DNA from: Heliopora coerulea
Taxonomy: Eukaryota > Cnidaria > Anthozoa > Scleralcyonacea > Helioporidae
Direction of reading: 5' to 3'
Length of the DNA: 64,000 nt
Assembly: GCA_030142905.1 (NCBI GenBank)
Contig: JASJOG010000033.1
Span: 1,488,001-1,552,000 of the forward strand
The stretch's first letter is position 1. The number at the start of each line of letters is the position of its first letter. Made by a program: the position numbers and the translations under genes. This document shows positions 1 through 9,765 of the stretch, piece by piece. The notes below the pieces were generated by a model. It searched no databases and was not told the DNA's origin. It was given only the letters and a program-made list of their open reading frames with translations.

Positions 1-283
1 TAAAGCTGGACAGTCAACAAGTTATTCTGAATACCACTTTATGGCCTGAATACTGTAATTCTGTCAACAACAAAATTGTAGCAGACTTGAACTTACAAAT
101 TGTAAAACATTAATTTCTGGCTGAAGTTCTCTAAAATATAGCATATTCAAAATTCCCAGATATGTGGCAATTCTTTGCATTTTGCACTAGGCACTCCAAT
201 TTATACTCTATACTATGCTGTTACATACTGCAATGTTCAGCAATTCATGGGTAAAATTAACTACTATACCTGTATTTAATTAC

Positions 284-370
284 CTTCATGAGAGATGAAA
301 CCATCAGAGTAACTAACTGCTGCAAATACATTATCACTGAACAAAGAGCGATCTAGCAGAACACCTTGAC
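284..370 (-). CDS. deoxynucleoside kinase exon with DRS motif
   Basis: An 87-nt exon between acceptor CATTTTAG (AG at 372-371) and donor GTAATT at 283. It joins in frame to the P-loop exon and reads ...GQGVLLDRSLFSDNVFAAV..., the conserved strand and DRS motif that bind the substrate phosphate region in deoxynucleoside kinases. Positions 1-283 are the following intron; no further exon is visible. Confidence 0.82.
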
Positions 371-3300
371 CTAAAATGCATATAATTAACAGTCATAGTT
401 TAACTTACAACAGTATAACCTTTTAGTAGAAAACATTAATGGATCTCACTGCTCTAAAAAGTTAAATGATTGCATTTAGCAAACAGCAGGCCTAAAAGGT
501 CCAGGAGCAAAATGACCATGTACAGCAAATGGCAAGCTTGAAAGATTCTAGGCTTATGGTGCCATGAAATGGATGCAAAGAACTTTTTTTCTGCCAAAAA
601 TGTTCCACATTTCATTTTTGCATATTGCTAATCAAATTCTAAACCAAGACCATTACATCTTCCCAGATCATGATCAGTGCTTTTGAACTCACATTTGACT
701 AAAATGTGGCTGCAGACATTGTTGCATTATCATTATCTTTTTTATAAATAGACCAAACAATAGTTTAAAAAACATTAAATTGCATGAAAGATGATAGAAG
801 TTTACTGGATAAATAATAGCAATAGGCATGTGTTTGAAACAGGATTGGAATCACAGAATTGTTTACACTGAAATTTTATATCATTACAGCTCACCAACTG
901 CAATTGTAGTCAATGGAAACAAGACTGAATTTATAGCAATAGCAACAGCCAGTATCCATTATTACATCTGCTGAATAAAACTACCAGAACACCTGTACTT
1001 TGCAGTGTTTTCATTTTCATGCAAACACTGAATGCTCAAAGGGAATGGAAACACAATTGCTCCAACTAACATTACAAATAAGATTTGGAAAGGCACTCTG
1101 GTAGCTGTTTTCACCAGATGACATGTATAATGGGAACCATCCATTGTGTGTATACAGTGATTTACTTGTGTCTATACAGCATATACACTAAGAGTATTAC
1201 TATTGGTGTGTATATAGTGATTTACTGTTTTCAATCATGATCTCAATCCAGATGTTCTTACTCCGTGTACTTGGGTGCACTATGTACTTCTCCCAGGATT
1301 GAAGAACACCTTCAAAATTTCCAAACTTTCTTTCTGTGAACATCTCCCAAATTCCACTATTCACCATCACTAATCTACTTTTAGATCTTTGGATCTTCCC
1401 ACATCACAATTAGTGTTAATAAATTCACAATTAACAAAAATTCAGTTCCATACGTTATGATATTAATATTCAATAGGGAGTTTCAAAGACATTAAAATCA
1501 CATGAGCACTTGATGGACATGTATCCTGTATAAAGGATATTAATTTTGTAAAAATTGCATGTGTGTTATAATGTATATGTAAATTAAAGGGATTGTGAGC
1601 CAAGAACTGTTTACACATCAGTTCTGATAATGACCGATTGCTGATCTAGACTGCACTCCACTGGAACAGGTTTGCATTTATCATAATCCCAACCATGTAT
1701 TTGCATGACAATAATCACCAGAATTGCAACTGAGATAGCTTTTGACTACAATCTCAATCCTGACATTTTTACTTAAATGAAGGGGATAATACATGCTTGC
1801 TTCTTCTGGAATGGATAAGAAGACATATCATATGTAGCCTTTTTACTAGTGCAATTAATCATATACCCTGAGAATTTATGGCATATATTGGTGTGAACAT
1901 GTGAAATCACACTCCTAATACTGTTTGCACTGCATGTATACTGGTAAGCAATCCTGTACAGAAAAAGCAAAGTACATCAACACAGCAGTGAATGAGTTCC
2001 AGTTCCTTGCTTTCATGTGTTACTTATAAGTGTTAAAAATCTACCAGATCTCTCTGGGTTTCACAGGTCTAGGTATCATCCATTCAATACTCCCCTCTTG
2101 TGTCTTTGCCTGTAAATTTTACCAAGCAAGGTCGGATGTTTGTGACAAATATTAGTCAATTGTACTGGAGCATTTCCCTTAGCAACTTCAAAGTAATGGG
2201 CCTACTATGCCCACCCTAGACAATACTTACAGTAACTAGGGCTATACCTTAAAGCAGTGGTTCCGAACCTTTTTTTGGATTACCATTCCCCTATCTCATA
2301 CTGAAACCTCTTGCCCCCCCCTCCTGAGCACACTCAGTCCCAGTTCTGTGCTTATACCAGCTCCAAATCCCCATAGCATTACTGAACTGAATAACTATGA
2401 TATATACTTATTGAGGTTGATATTATTAAGTTTATCAGTGAGTGTCAGAATTTAATACTAAGTTACTAATAGAAACATAACAATGGTATGGTGGTAAATG
2501 GGTGATGAACACCTAACATTTGCCTCCTAACACCTCCTCTCTGCTGCCTTGCTTCCATCAAGCCCTGAAGTTCTCTGAATACCCACTGGGGGTAGGGGGT
2601 GGTATTGTCCATGTTGAGAAACACTGCTACACAAGTAACATCACCTGAGTGGTAAACATTACATGGTCTCTCAGGGGCTGTTTATAAGGACTCCAGTAAC
2701 AGGGCTACCCTCCCCCTCGTGCTACCCTGGCCAAGACACTTTCATGATAATATTATTTGAATTCTTCTGCAAGTGATTATATGCAGAGGTCTTCACTTGC
2801 CTTGGTTAACAGAGTTACCCTTGTAACAAGATCACCCTCTTTGGGAGACTGGGTAATCCTTCACGTTGAGACAAGTTTCAACCATGTGAATGACTTGACG
2901 CAGCCACCCGAGTTACATATGAAGTCAAGCACACGCAATTAGTTTAGTATCACGAATGGATTTTGTTTTATGGCAGCCTCTCCAGCAAGAACATCCTCTT
3001 GAGTTTGCCACTGCATGATTTTGACTGCTTTTATTTTAGTCATTTTGAAACATTCAAGATAGATAAGAACACTGTCACGAATTTGAGCATGTAATCCGCC
3101 ATCTTTGCACTTTAGGGTAAACCCCAACTCCATGATTACAGTTTTTTTTCCATATAAACAACCAATAAAGTTGTCTAGGGGGGTAGGGTAACCCTATCAC
3201 CAGAGGCCATCTAAATAGCCTCTCAGTATCGGGAATTTACGGGAATATCGCTGTTTAATATCGCACATGTGTGCGACGGGATTAATACTCACCTGTTTCC

Positions 3301-3624
3301 ATCCAGTGTCTCACAGCTTTCAGGTACATCCTACACCGTTGTCTGAACAGCCATAGCTGCATTTTCAGTGCGTACTTCTTTGGCTCCTCGTAAAATTTTG
3401 CCAGGTAAGGATTTCCCGAGGTAGGCTCAAGGAAGACACGGTAATTTAACTTTGTTCCCAACTGGCAAGTGAGAGTTGTTTTGCCAACTCCGATGTTTCC
3501 TTCAACAATCACGATATGTCCGTTAGACGAACTTGTCGTAATCGTCGTCTCAACCCTAGACAACATATAGTCTGAAGTAATACTTCTAGAGGTTTTTCCG
3601 ATCAAGTTAAAGCTGCCATTGAGC
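284..3624 (-). CDS. deoxynucleoside kinase, 5' part (two exons)
   Basis: Partial gene running off the left end. Exon A is 3624-3293, preceded by a TTATGTAG acceptor and followed by donor GTGAGT; exon B is 370-284 with donor GTAATT. Phases agree (1 then 1). Exon A carries the P-loop EGNIGVGKTT, then FLEPTSGNPYLAKFYEEP, matching the nucleoside-binding part of dNK/dGK/dCK kinases. Exon B carries LLDRSLFSD, the DRS motif of the family. These enzymes phosphorylate deoxynucleosides for nucleotide salvage, often in mitochondria. The NPYLAKFYEEPKKYAL stretch resembles the bacterial-type dAK/dGK branch more than vertebrate TK2 (inference from memory of the family). The true start is unresolved: no ATG opens exon A, so either an upstream exon exists or translation starts at the internal ATG at 3566. 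The lid region and C-terminus lie outside the window. Confidence 0.85.
2255..2626. mobile_element. hAT-like MITE, decayed
   Basis: The left end CAGTGGTTCCGAACCTTTTT and right end reading inwards CAGTGTTTCTCAACATGGAC are imperfect terminal inverted repeats of the common hAT type. The flanking 8-mers (CCTTAAAG and CTACACAA) do not match, so no target duplication remains. It lies in the first long intron of the kinase gene and has no coding capacity. Confidence 0.5.
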
Positions 3625-3976
3625 CTACATAACAAAGAGAAGTAAGTTTTACAGAAAATGACTGCATCTCGTAATAGCTATTAAGAACGGTACGTTTAAC
3701 AACTAAATCTGCACTCACAGTAGTTTCAAGTCACCTTCTGTGGGTCGAACAACATCAAACTAATAAACGTTTCATCGAATTCGAAACTGATTGTTATTTC
3801 AAAAAGTTCAAGTTGATGTTAATGCTTACTTCATATAAAACGTCCGTCTTACAAAAGACATCAGTGGCAAAGCTCCTCTTGAGGCAAACGATTCACATCA
3901 TTCTTAGGTCCAATCAAGCCTTCGTTTACACCATACCAACGGTAGTTTGTAGACTAGTAAATTACAACAGCACCGT

Positions 3977-4510
3977 ACTAGTGAACTCAATTTCCACACC
4001 TGGAATACTAACTCCCAGTCACAGTCCCAGTCATTTGCTCGGGCAAAAAGTGAAGCCAAGACTTTGAACTCTAAAAAGACTGGAACGATACCTGCAAACT
4101 GTGTACCACTGATCTCTAAATAAGACTGGATAGAGCAACTGGGTGTACTTTGAAGCCATCATGGAGGCCGACATGTGGGTCGATTTGCGGGTCGTCCCAG
4201 TCCCCTAGGCGATAAAACACGGAACCTTACTGTGAAAAACTTCACCCAAATTTCGGATTTTTTGACAGTTTTCTTTTTTGTCCTTTGTAAGTGGAGGACA
4301 ATGTCGTTAGGACTGCATATTTGTTAGAATTAACTGTCTATGAAAAATAAAAGTTCAGTACAATTTTTCCCCACGCGTGTTTTTGACCCACATGGCTGCC
4401 CCAATGTCGGCTTCATTCAATTGTGAGGCCAGACCAGTGAACTCAATTTCCATATCTGAAATGCTAACTCCCAGTCATTTGCTCGGGTAAAGAATTGAAG
4501 CCAAGATATG
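3977..4510. repeat. diverged direct repeat pair, no gene seen
   Basis: The stretch around 3977-4066 (GTGAACTCAATTTCCACACC, then ACTCCCAGTC... and TTTGCTCGGG) recurs at 4437-4505 with scattered changes. The surrounding 3.7-5.2 kb has only short, unsupported open frames. It lies just 5' of the kinase gene, so it may include its promoter, but I cannot point to an element. Confidence 0.45.
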
Positions 4511-5261
4511 GCCACCTATAGAGGGAAATTTTGTACGCAGTAAACTCTATAAAAAGACTGGAACGACAACTCGAAGTGGAATTTTCAAGCCGAAAATGGC
4601 GGACATGGAGACCACCCAGTGAACTGTATAAAACAGTGAACTCTAAAAACTCTGGCCTTACAATAGCTTTTGTTTACAACAGTATTTTCAGAAATCGAGC
4701 ATACATGCCATAGACATGGTACATACGGTTAAATTTCAGCAGTACATAAAAACGCAGAAATAACACATTGGCTGTACTCAGTGGCGTTGCTAGGGTTAAT
4801 TTATTGTTGGGGGGGGGGGGGGTGGCGCAAAATTGTGGCATACTCTGAGGTTTTTCAGCTTTTTAATAATGAAATCGGTGCTCACCACTAAGCAACATCG
4901 TTTGGGGTCATTGGGTAAATGGCGAGGAGTGTTTGTTCGATATCGCACCAAGAAAACCTTGGTTTTAGAAACGAATGTTGCCGAGATCCAGAGGCAATAA
5001 TTTAATTGTTCAACGGGTTTAATATAATAGTATGAAATGGGAGGCAGGCCCCCCAAATTTACGTTTGGGGGCATCGCCCCCTAAGACGGAACGTCAGACA
5101 AATACACTTTTTTTTTAAATTTTAATCTGTAGCTAATATATGCAAAAAATGTTTCATATGCGTACAGATTACAGCATCTTACTCATATTTTACACTCCCG
5201 TGCAATTTACGAGTAGGCAGACGTGTCAGTCAGTGCAGGAAGCACTGATGTAGCTCCAACA

Positions 5262-5435
5262 TGGAGGAGGAGGAGGAGGAGAAGGAGGAGGAGTAGCAGT
5301 AGCAGTAGGAGTAGGAGTAGGAGTAGGAGGAGGAGGAGGAGTAGGAGGAGTAGGAGGAGGAGGAGGAGGAGTAGGAGTAGGAGTAGGAGTAGGAGTAGGA
5401 GTAGGAGTAAGAGTAGTAGTAGTACTATAACTTTA
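5262..5435. repeat. TAG/GAG trinucleotide microsatellite
   Basis: About 170 bp of GGA and GTA triplets, the last part grading into TAG/TAC repeats. It sits immediately beyond the 3' end of the minus-strand LINE. The Arg/Ser-rich open frame it creates is an artefact of the repeat. Confidence 0.9.
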
Positions 5436-7825
5436 TTTCAATAGGGTAAAAATACATAACAGTAAGCAATAGCTACTGCTAAACTTGTGGCCCTAATAAC
5501 TATCTAAAATATACAAAAACATATTTAAATGAGCAAGGTGGCCTTTTGTACACATAAAAGGTCCTTATAAAAAGCACCCTTAAAGCATCCAATAGAAGCC
5601 TGATTCCTAAGAGTAATCTTTAGTGCGTTCCACTGTTTCGCAGTCATGACTGCAAAGGTGCGGCCACCTTCTGTTTCACGCTTATACTTATGAGTTACTA
5701 AATTAAGATTACTGTGGCGCGTGACTCTACTATGGATATCACAATTTCTAACTAATGATTTACGTATATACCTTGGAACATTATAGTTATTTACTCTTTT
5801 ATAAGCTAAAATGTTACGCTTAATAAGGCTTTCCTTATAAAAGGGTAGCCAATTAAGTGTATTAAAGAGGGTTACAGATGGCGTCTTTCTATCTGCGCGT
5901 AGTATAATCCTAGCAGCCCTCTTCTGTAGTTTAAGAACAGACTGTTTAGACATGTTACTACAATTGTCCCATATTATGCTGCCATACATAAGAGTAGGCT
6001 TGATCACACTCGTATAATACATCTTGCGCTGACATCGCTTTAAGTAAGAGCTGATATGCTTCAACAGTCCTAAACGCTTTGAAACCTTTTTAGAAAGTTC
6101 ATCCACATGAGGCTCGTAGCTCATATCAGAGTCAAGAGTTACACCCAACAACTTCTGAGAAGTGACACTGTTTATTGCCACGCCATCTATCTTTAACTCT
6201 AGATCCAGGCTTACACTTTTGCCCAACTTGCCTGCTATCCTTTTTCCAGTAACTAACGTTGTCTTTGTTTTCCTTGTGTTTATGAACATTTTATTTTCTT
6301 TTGACCATTTATTAAGACAAACTAAATCACTGCTTAAATTATTAGTCAGTTGGGCAATGTTTTCATAGTGTGCATTCAAAGACAAAGTTGTATCATCAGC
6401 AAAAAAATCTACTGAGGAGTTGCATAGATGTAGCGGTAGGTCATTGACAAAGAGCAAGAATAAAACAGGGCCTAAAACCGACCCCTGTGGCACGCCTTGC
6501 TTGACTTCCAGGCGCTCGGATGACGATCCATTAAGAACGAATTGGGAGTGTTCCGAGAGATAGGACATAAACCAAGACAGGGCGACATCACCAGCTCTGT
6601 ACATTTTCAGCTTCTTAAGCAGAAGTTGATGGTCCACAACGTCAAAGGCTTTCTTAAAATCTACGAAAACTAACCCGGTAACTTCATCACGATCCAAATT
6701 GAACAGAATCTGATCTGTAACCTTAATCAAGGCAGTTTCTGTGTTGTGATCTTCGCGGAATGCAGACTGTAGGTGGTATAAAAGTCCATTTTGCACCATA
6801 TAGTCCATATATGCCCGCGCGACGTGTTTTTCCAATAGTTTGGATAGCACAGACAAAACAGATATGGGTCTGTAATTTTCCATGCTGTCACGAGTACCGT
6901 CTTTATAGAGGGGGGTAACACGCGCAACTTTCCATTTTCTAGGAAAGTAGCCTTTTTCCAAGGACAGATTGAAAAGTTTTGTTAAAGGGTGACAAAAAAC
7001 TGGCGCAACCAGTTTCAGAACTCTTAAGCTGATGGCATCAGGACCTGTTGCCTTTCCGCTTGGTAACACCTCGATCATCTCAAGAGTCTCTTGCTCTGTC
7101 ATTGGGGGAATGTTAAATTGAGTGATATAATTATCAAGCGTAGAAGAGATAAGGTCCTCCAGTTTACTCGTATCCATTTCCGTTTTATCCGAAGTAGCAC
7201 GTAGATCACTAGCAATGTTAACGAAATACTCGTTAAACATGTTCGCCATCCCAGCCATGTCCGTTTCCGTAAAACCATCTTCTTTGATCAGCTCGGTGAT
7301 TTGACTTTGCTTTTTGGATTTTGTAAGCGATTTCAAGGCTTTCCAAATTCCCCTTGGGTTTCCTTTGTTTCTTTCAATTGACTCTTGAAAGAAAGCTCTT
7401 TTCGATTTCCTTATTACATTAGTTTCAAAGCATTTTGTACGTTTGAACTTAGCCCAGTCATCTGGATCATTTGTCTTACGCGCCTTTTTAAGTTCTTGAT
7501 CACATTGTTTTATTACCTCAACAACACATTCATTCATCCAATCAGGCTGCTTAAGCTTCTTTACGCGCTTTTGTTTTTGTGGAATGTGCCGTCTCACTGC
7601 CTCATTTAACAGCAACTCAAGTGCATCAAGCACATCATCCAGATCGTCAAATACAAAGGCACTGTCCCAAGGGGAACTATGCAGGTCATTCAATAGAGCT
7701 TCTTTATCCAAATTTTTGAAGTAGGAATAATTTATAGTTTTGTGAGTAGAATCTTTATTTTGGTTAATATATTTCCGACAAACAAGTGTGCAGCCATAGG
7801 TGTCGCAATGGGGAAGGAAATTTAT
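5436..7825 (-). mobile_element. CR1/Jockey-type non-LTR retrotransposon, 5'-truncated
   Basis: A minus-strand LINE copy. It keeps the reverse transcriptase and C-terminal region in one uninterrupted frame, but the apurinic endonuclease domain is cut off: going upstream the frame meets a TAA at about 7823-7825. The 3' UTR is about 90 nt and passes into the TAG/GAG microsatellite. 5' truncation is the usual outcome of target-primed reverse transcription. No target duplication could be recognised. Confidence 0.85.
5525..7711 (-). CDS. reverse transcriptase ORF2 of CR1/Jockey-like LINE
   Basis: A 728-codon frame (opened by TTG, not ATG; it continues upstream to a stop near 7825, so this is not a true start). 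Visible RT motifs are SGKATGPDAI, NYRPISVLSVLSKLLEK, FVDFKKAFDVVDH, GVPQGSVLGPVLFL and the catalytic FADDTTLSL at about residue 437. The C-terminal part contains LGVTLDSDMSYEPHV and QKRAARIIL, typical of the CR1/Rex/Jockey group common in cnidarian genomes. No internal stop or frameshift, so the insertion is young, but without an endonuclease it is not autonomous. Confidence 0.88.
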   Translation of the reverse strand: MDKEALLNDLHSSPWDSAFVFDDLDDVLDALELLLNEAVRRHIPQKQKRVKKLKQPDWMNECVVEVIKQCDQELKKARKTNDPDDWAKFKRTKCFETNVIRKSKRAFFQESIERNKGNPRGIWKALKSLTKSKKQSQITELIKEDGFTETDMAGMANMFNEYFVNIASDLRATSDKTEMDTSKLEDLISSTLDNYITQFNIPPMTEQETLEMIEVLPSGKATGPDAISLRVLKLVAPVFCHPLTKLFNLSLEKGYFPRKWKVARVTPLYKDGTRDSMENYRPISVLSVLSKLLEKHVARAYMDYMVQNGLLYHLQSAFREDHNTETALIKVTDQILFNLDRDEVTGLVFVDFKKAFDVVDHQLLLKKLKMYRAGDVALSWFMSYLSEHSQFVLNGSSSERLEVKQGVPQGSVLGPVLFLLFVNDLPLHLCNSSVDFFADDTTLSLNAHYENIAQLTNNLSSDLVCLNKWSKENKMFINTRKTKTTLVTGKRIAGKLGKSVSLDLELKIDGVAINSVTSQKLLGVTLDSDMSYEPHVDELSKKVSKRLGLLKHISSYLKRCQRKMYYTSVIKPTLMYGSIIWDNCSNMSKQSVLKLQKRAARIILRADRKTPSVTLFNTLNWLPFYKESLIKRNILAYKRVNNYNVPRYIRKSLVRNCDIHSRVTRHSNLNLVTHKYKRETEGGRTFAVMTAKQWNALKITLRNQASIGCFKGAFYKDLLCVQKATLLI

Positions 7826-7829
7826 CAGA

Positions 7830-8615
7830 CAAAGGGTTAAGTGTCCCTCTCAAGCCTCGAGTTTGTTGAAGTGCCGCGGGCCTATGGCCCACTGGACTCA
7901 AACTAACCTCGGCTTTTAGAGACATTTAATCACTGACATTCTTCATGTGATGGTATAACTTAAATCTGCAATGTAAATTGCTATCCTGGAATCAGTCTCC
8001 ACCGTCGTCAATATATCGGACAGCAAGAGCAACAGAACAAATGGATCAACAAAGCATAAACAAAAACAGAACAAAGAACTAAAGGGAAATAATTCAGGCT
8101 TTATACGTTAATAAATCAGAACTTTCATGTCATGGTATGGATAGTTTGCAGCCAATCCTTAGGATTTACAAGTCAATGGTACGGCAGCCATGTTGGTTAC
8201 ACATACAGCAACAATTGATTAAATTCCTCTGTTAAATTTTCACCAATTTAGCCGCTATGACGTCAAATTAGATGTTTATTTTTTTGATGTTCCCTCATTA
8301 ATTTTAAGGAACGAAAATTAGTTATTTTCCGTATTTTGAGAGAAATTTAGTGATTATATCTCCCCTTGAGGACAATAAAAATGGAGGTCACCATGGTCTT
8401 ATACAGGACGTTTGCAATTATTTTCCCGGTAGCAGAAAAAATACTTATAAACGAAAGTTCTTCCACGAATTATTCGATCTGTTCAACGTCGGAAATTAGA
8501 ACTTCCCTCCATCTGGATCGCTTTGACATCACACGAGATCCACTAGAAAATAGGTTTTGCGAACCCAAAATAAGAGCTTCCGAGGTTCGTGCAAAACAAT
8601 ACGTCACAATGTAGT
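7830..8615. other. intergenic stretch, no gene seen
   Basis: Between the LINE and the 3' end of GTPBP10. Short frames at 8366-8614 have no recognisable domain or splice context. No repeat structure was recognised. Confidence 0.5.
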
Positions 8616-8634
8616 TTTATTTTAATTCTTTATT
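8616..8634 (-). terminator. polyadenylation signals of GTPBP10
   Basis: On the minus strand AATAAA overlaps the stop codon (8634-8629) and a second AATAAA follows at 8621-8616. The second is the likelier signal because the first is unusually close to the stop. Confidence 0.5.
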
Positions 8635-9733
8635 ACTGCAAGAAATCGACTTCTCCGTTTGTGACCATTAGTTCCTGCAGTTTAGAAACGACCTCATCAA
8701 TACCAGTTTGTTTTAACGCCGAAGCAGGCAGTACACACTCAAACCTAAATTCTTTAAGCACGTCAAGATGTTCAAAATTAAATGCAGTTAGTCGTGAATC
8801 TTGATCTTCCGAGCCATCTTTCACTGTTAGCAATTTATCTAGAAGGAAGAAGAATACGCCTCAAAATTAACTGGCATGGAAGAGGCTACTCTTGATGCCA
8901 GCGATAAAGACGCTAAAAATATCCAGAGATGCGTTTCATTTGAATTGGATCAAGGGTTATGATTGGGTTGGATTTTAGCTGTGGATTAGGATTACGGTAA
9001 AGTTATTTATCAGTATAATCGTTCAAGCTATCCTAAATCATGAACTCAATATGTCACGCCATCTATCGTGCTAATTAGATCTCATCGTTTAAAATCAAGA
9101 GCAAATGCCAACATTTACTGCTAATATCCAAAATTTTACTGCACATTTGGTTCTACCTTTCACCCCGACGTACTAAGCCGACAACCAGTCTCCCAGCTGC
9201 TCACGTGTTTTAGGCACTATTTATTTTATTTATTAGGCACTGTTCCTGTTCAGAAACAGGGAGAATAGCAAGCCAAAATATAGAGTAGTGGTTACCAGTT
9301 TTTTAATGGGTTCGGCGTTAGATCAACTCAGTGACATTTCTTTTTGGTACTCCGTGTTCCGCAAAACATCTTGTTCGTATTTCACAGTGAGAATGATCAG
9401 AACAGGCCCAAAAAGAATGCGCCCTTGGAAGTTCTTGGTTAGAATGCTAATGTGACGGATTAGATTCCCGCCAATAATGAAGGTCCGAAGTTGCATCTTT
9501 CGCAACAAGTCTTGGTTCGGTCTTTTGTTCCATTATCAGGAGGGCTTTATCCCAAGTAGTTACCGCTAAATGCTCTCCCTTTATAAGCCTGAAATAGCTT
9601 CACCAAAATTGACATTTATATATATATATATATATGGATGGAGAAGCCTATATATATATATATAGGCTTCTCCATCCTGCTCGTCAGCACTACACTGATG
9701 AGGCCCAGTAGGCCGAAACGGTTCCGTCTGTAG

Positions 9734-9765
<32 letters not shown>

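Noticed and set aside
2939..3133. 64-codon minus-strand frame starting with ATG inside the kinase intron
   Set aside because: It has no recognisable domain, does not connect in phase with the two kinase exons, and those exons already join correctly without it.
4776..5095. MITE beginning CAGTGGCGTTGCTAGGG
   Set aside because: The left end looks hAT-like, but no matching right end or target duplication could be found, so it is at best a fragment.
5223..5444. Arg/Ser-rich open frame resembling an SR protein
   Set aside because: It is the translation of the GGA/GTA microsatellite.
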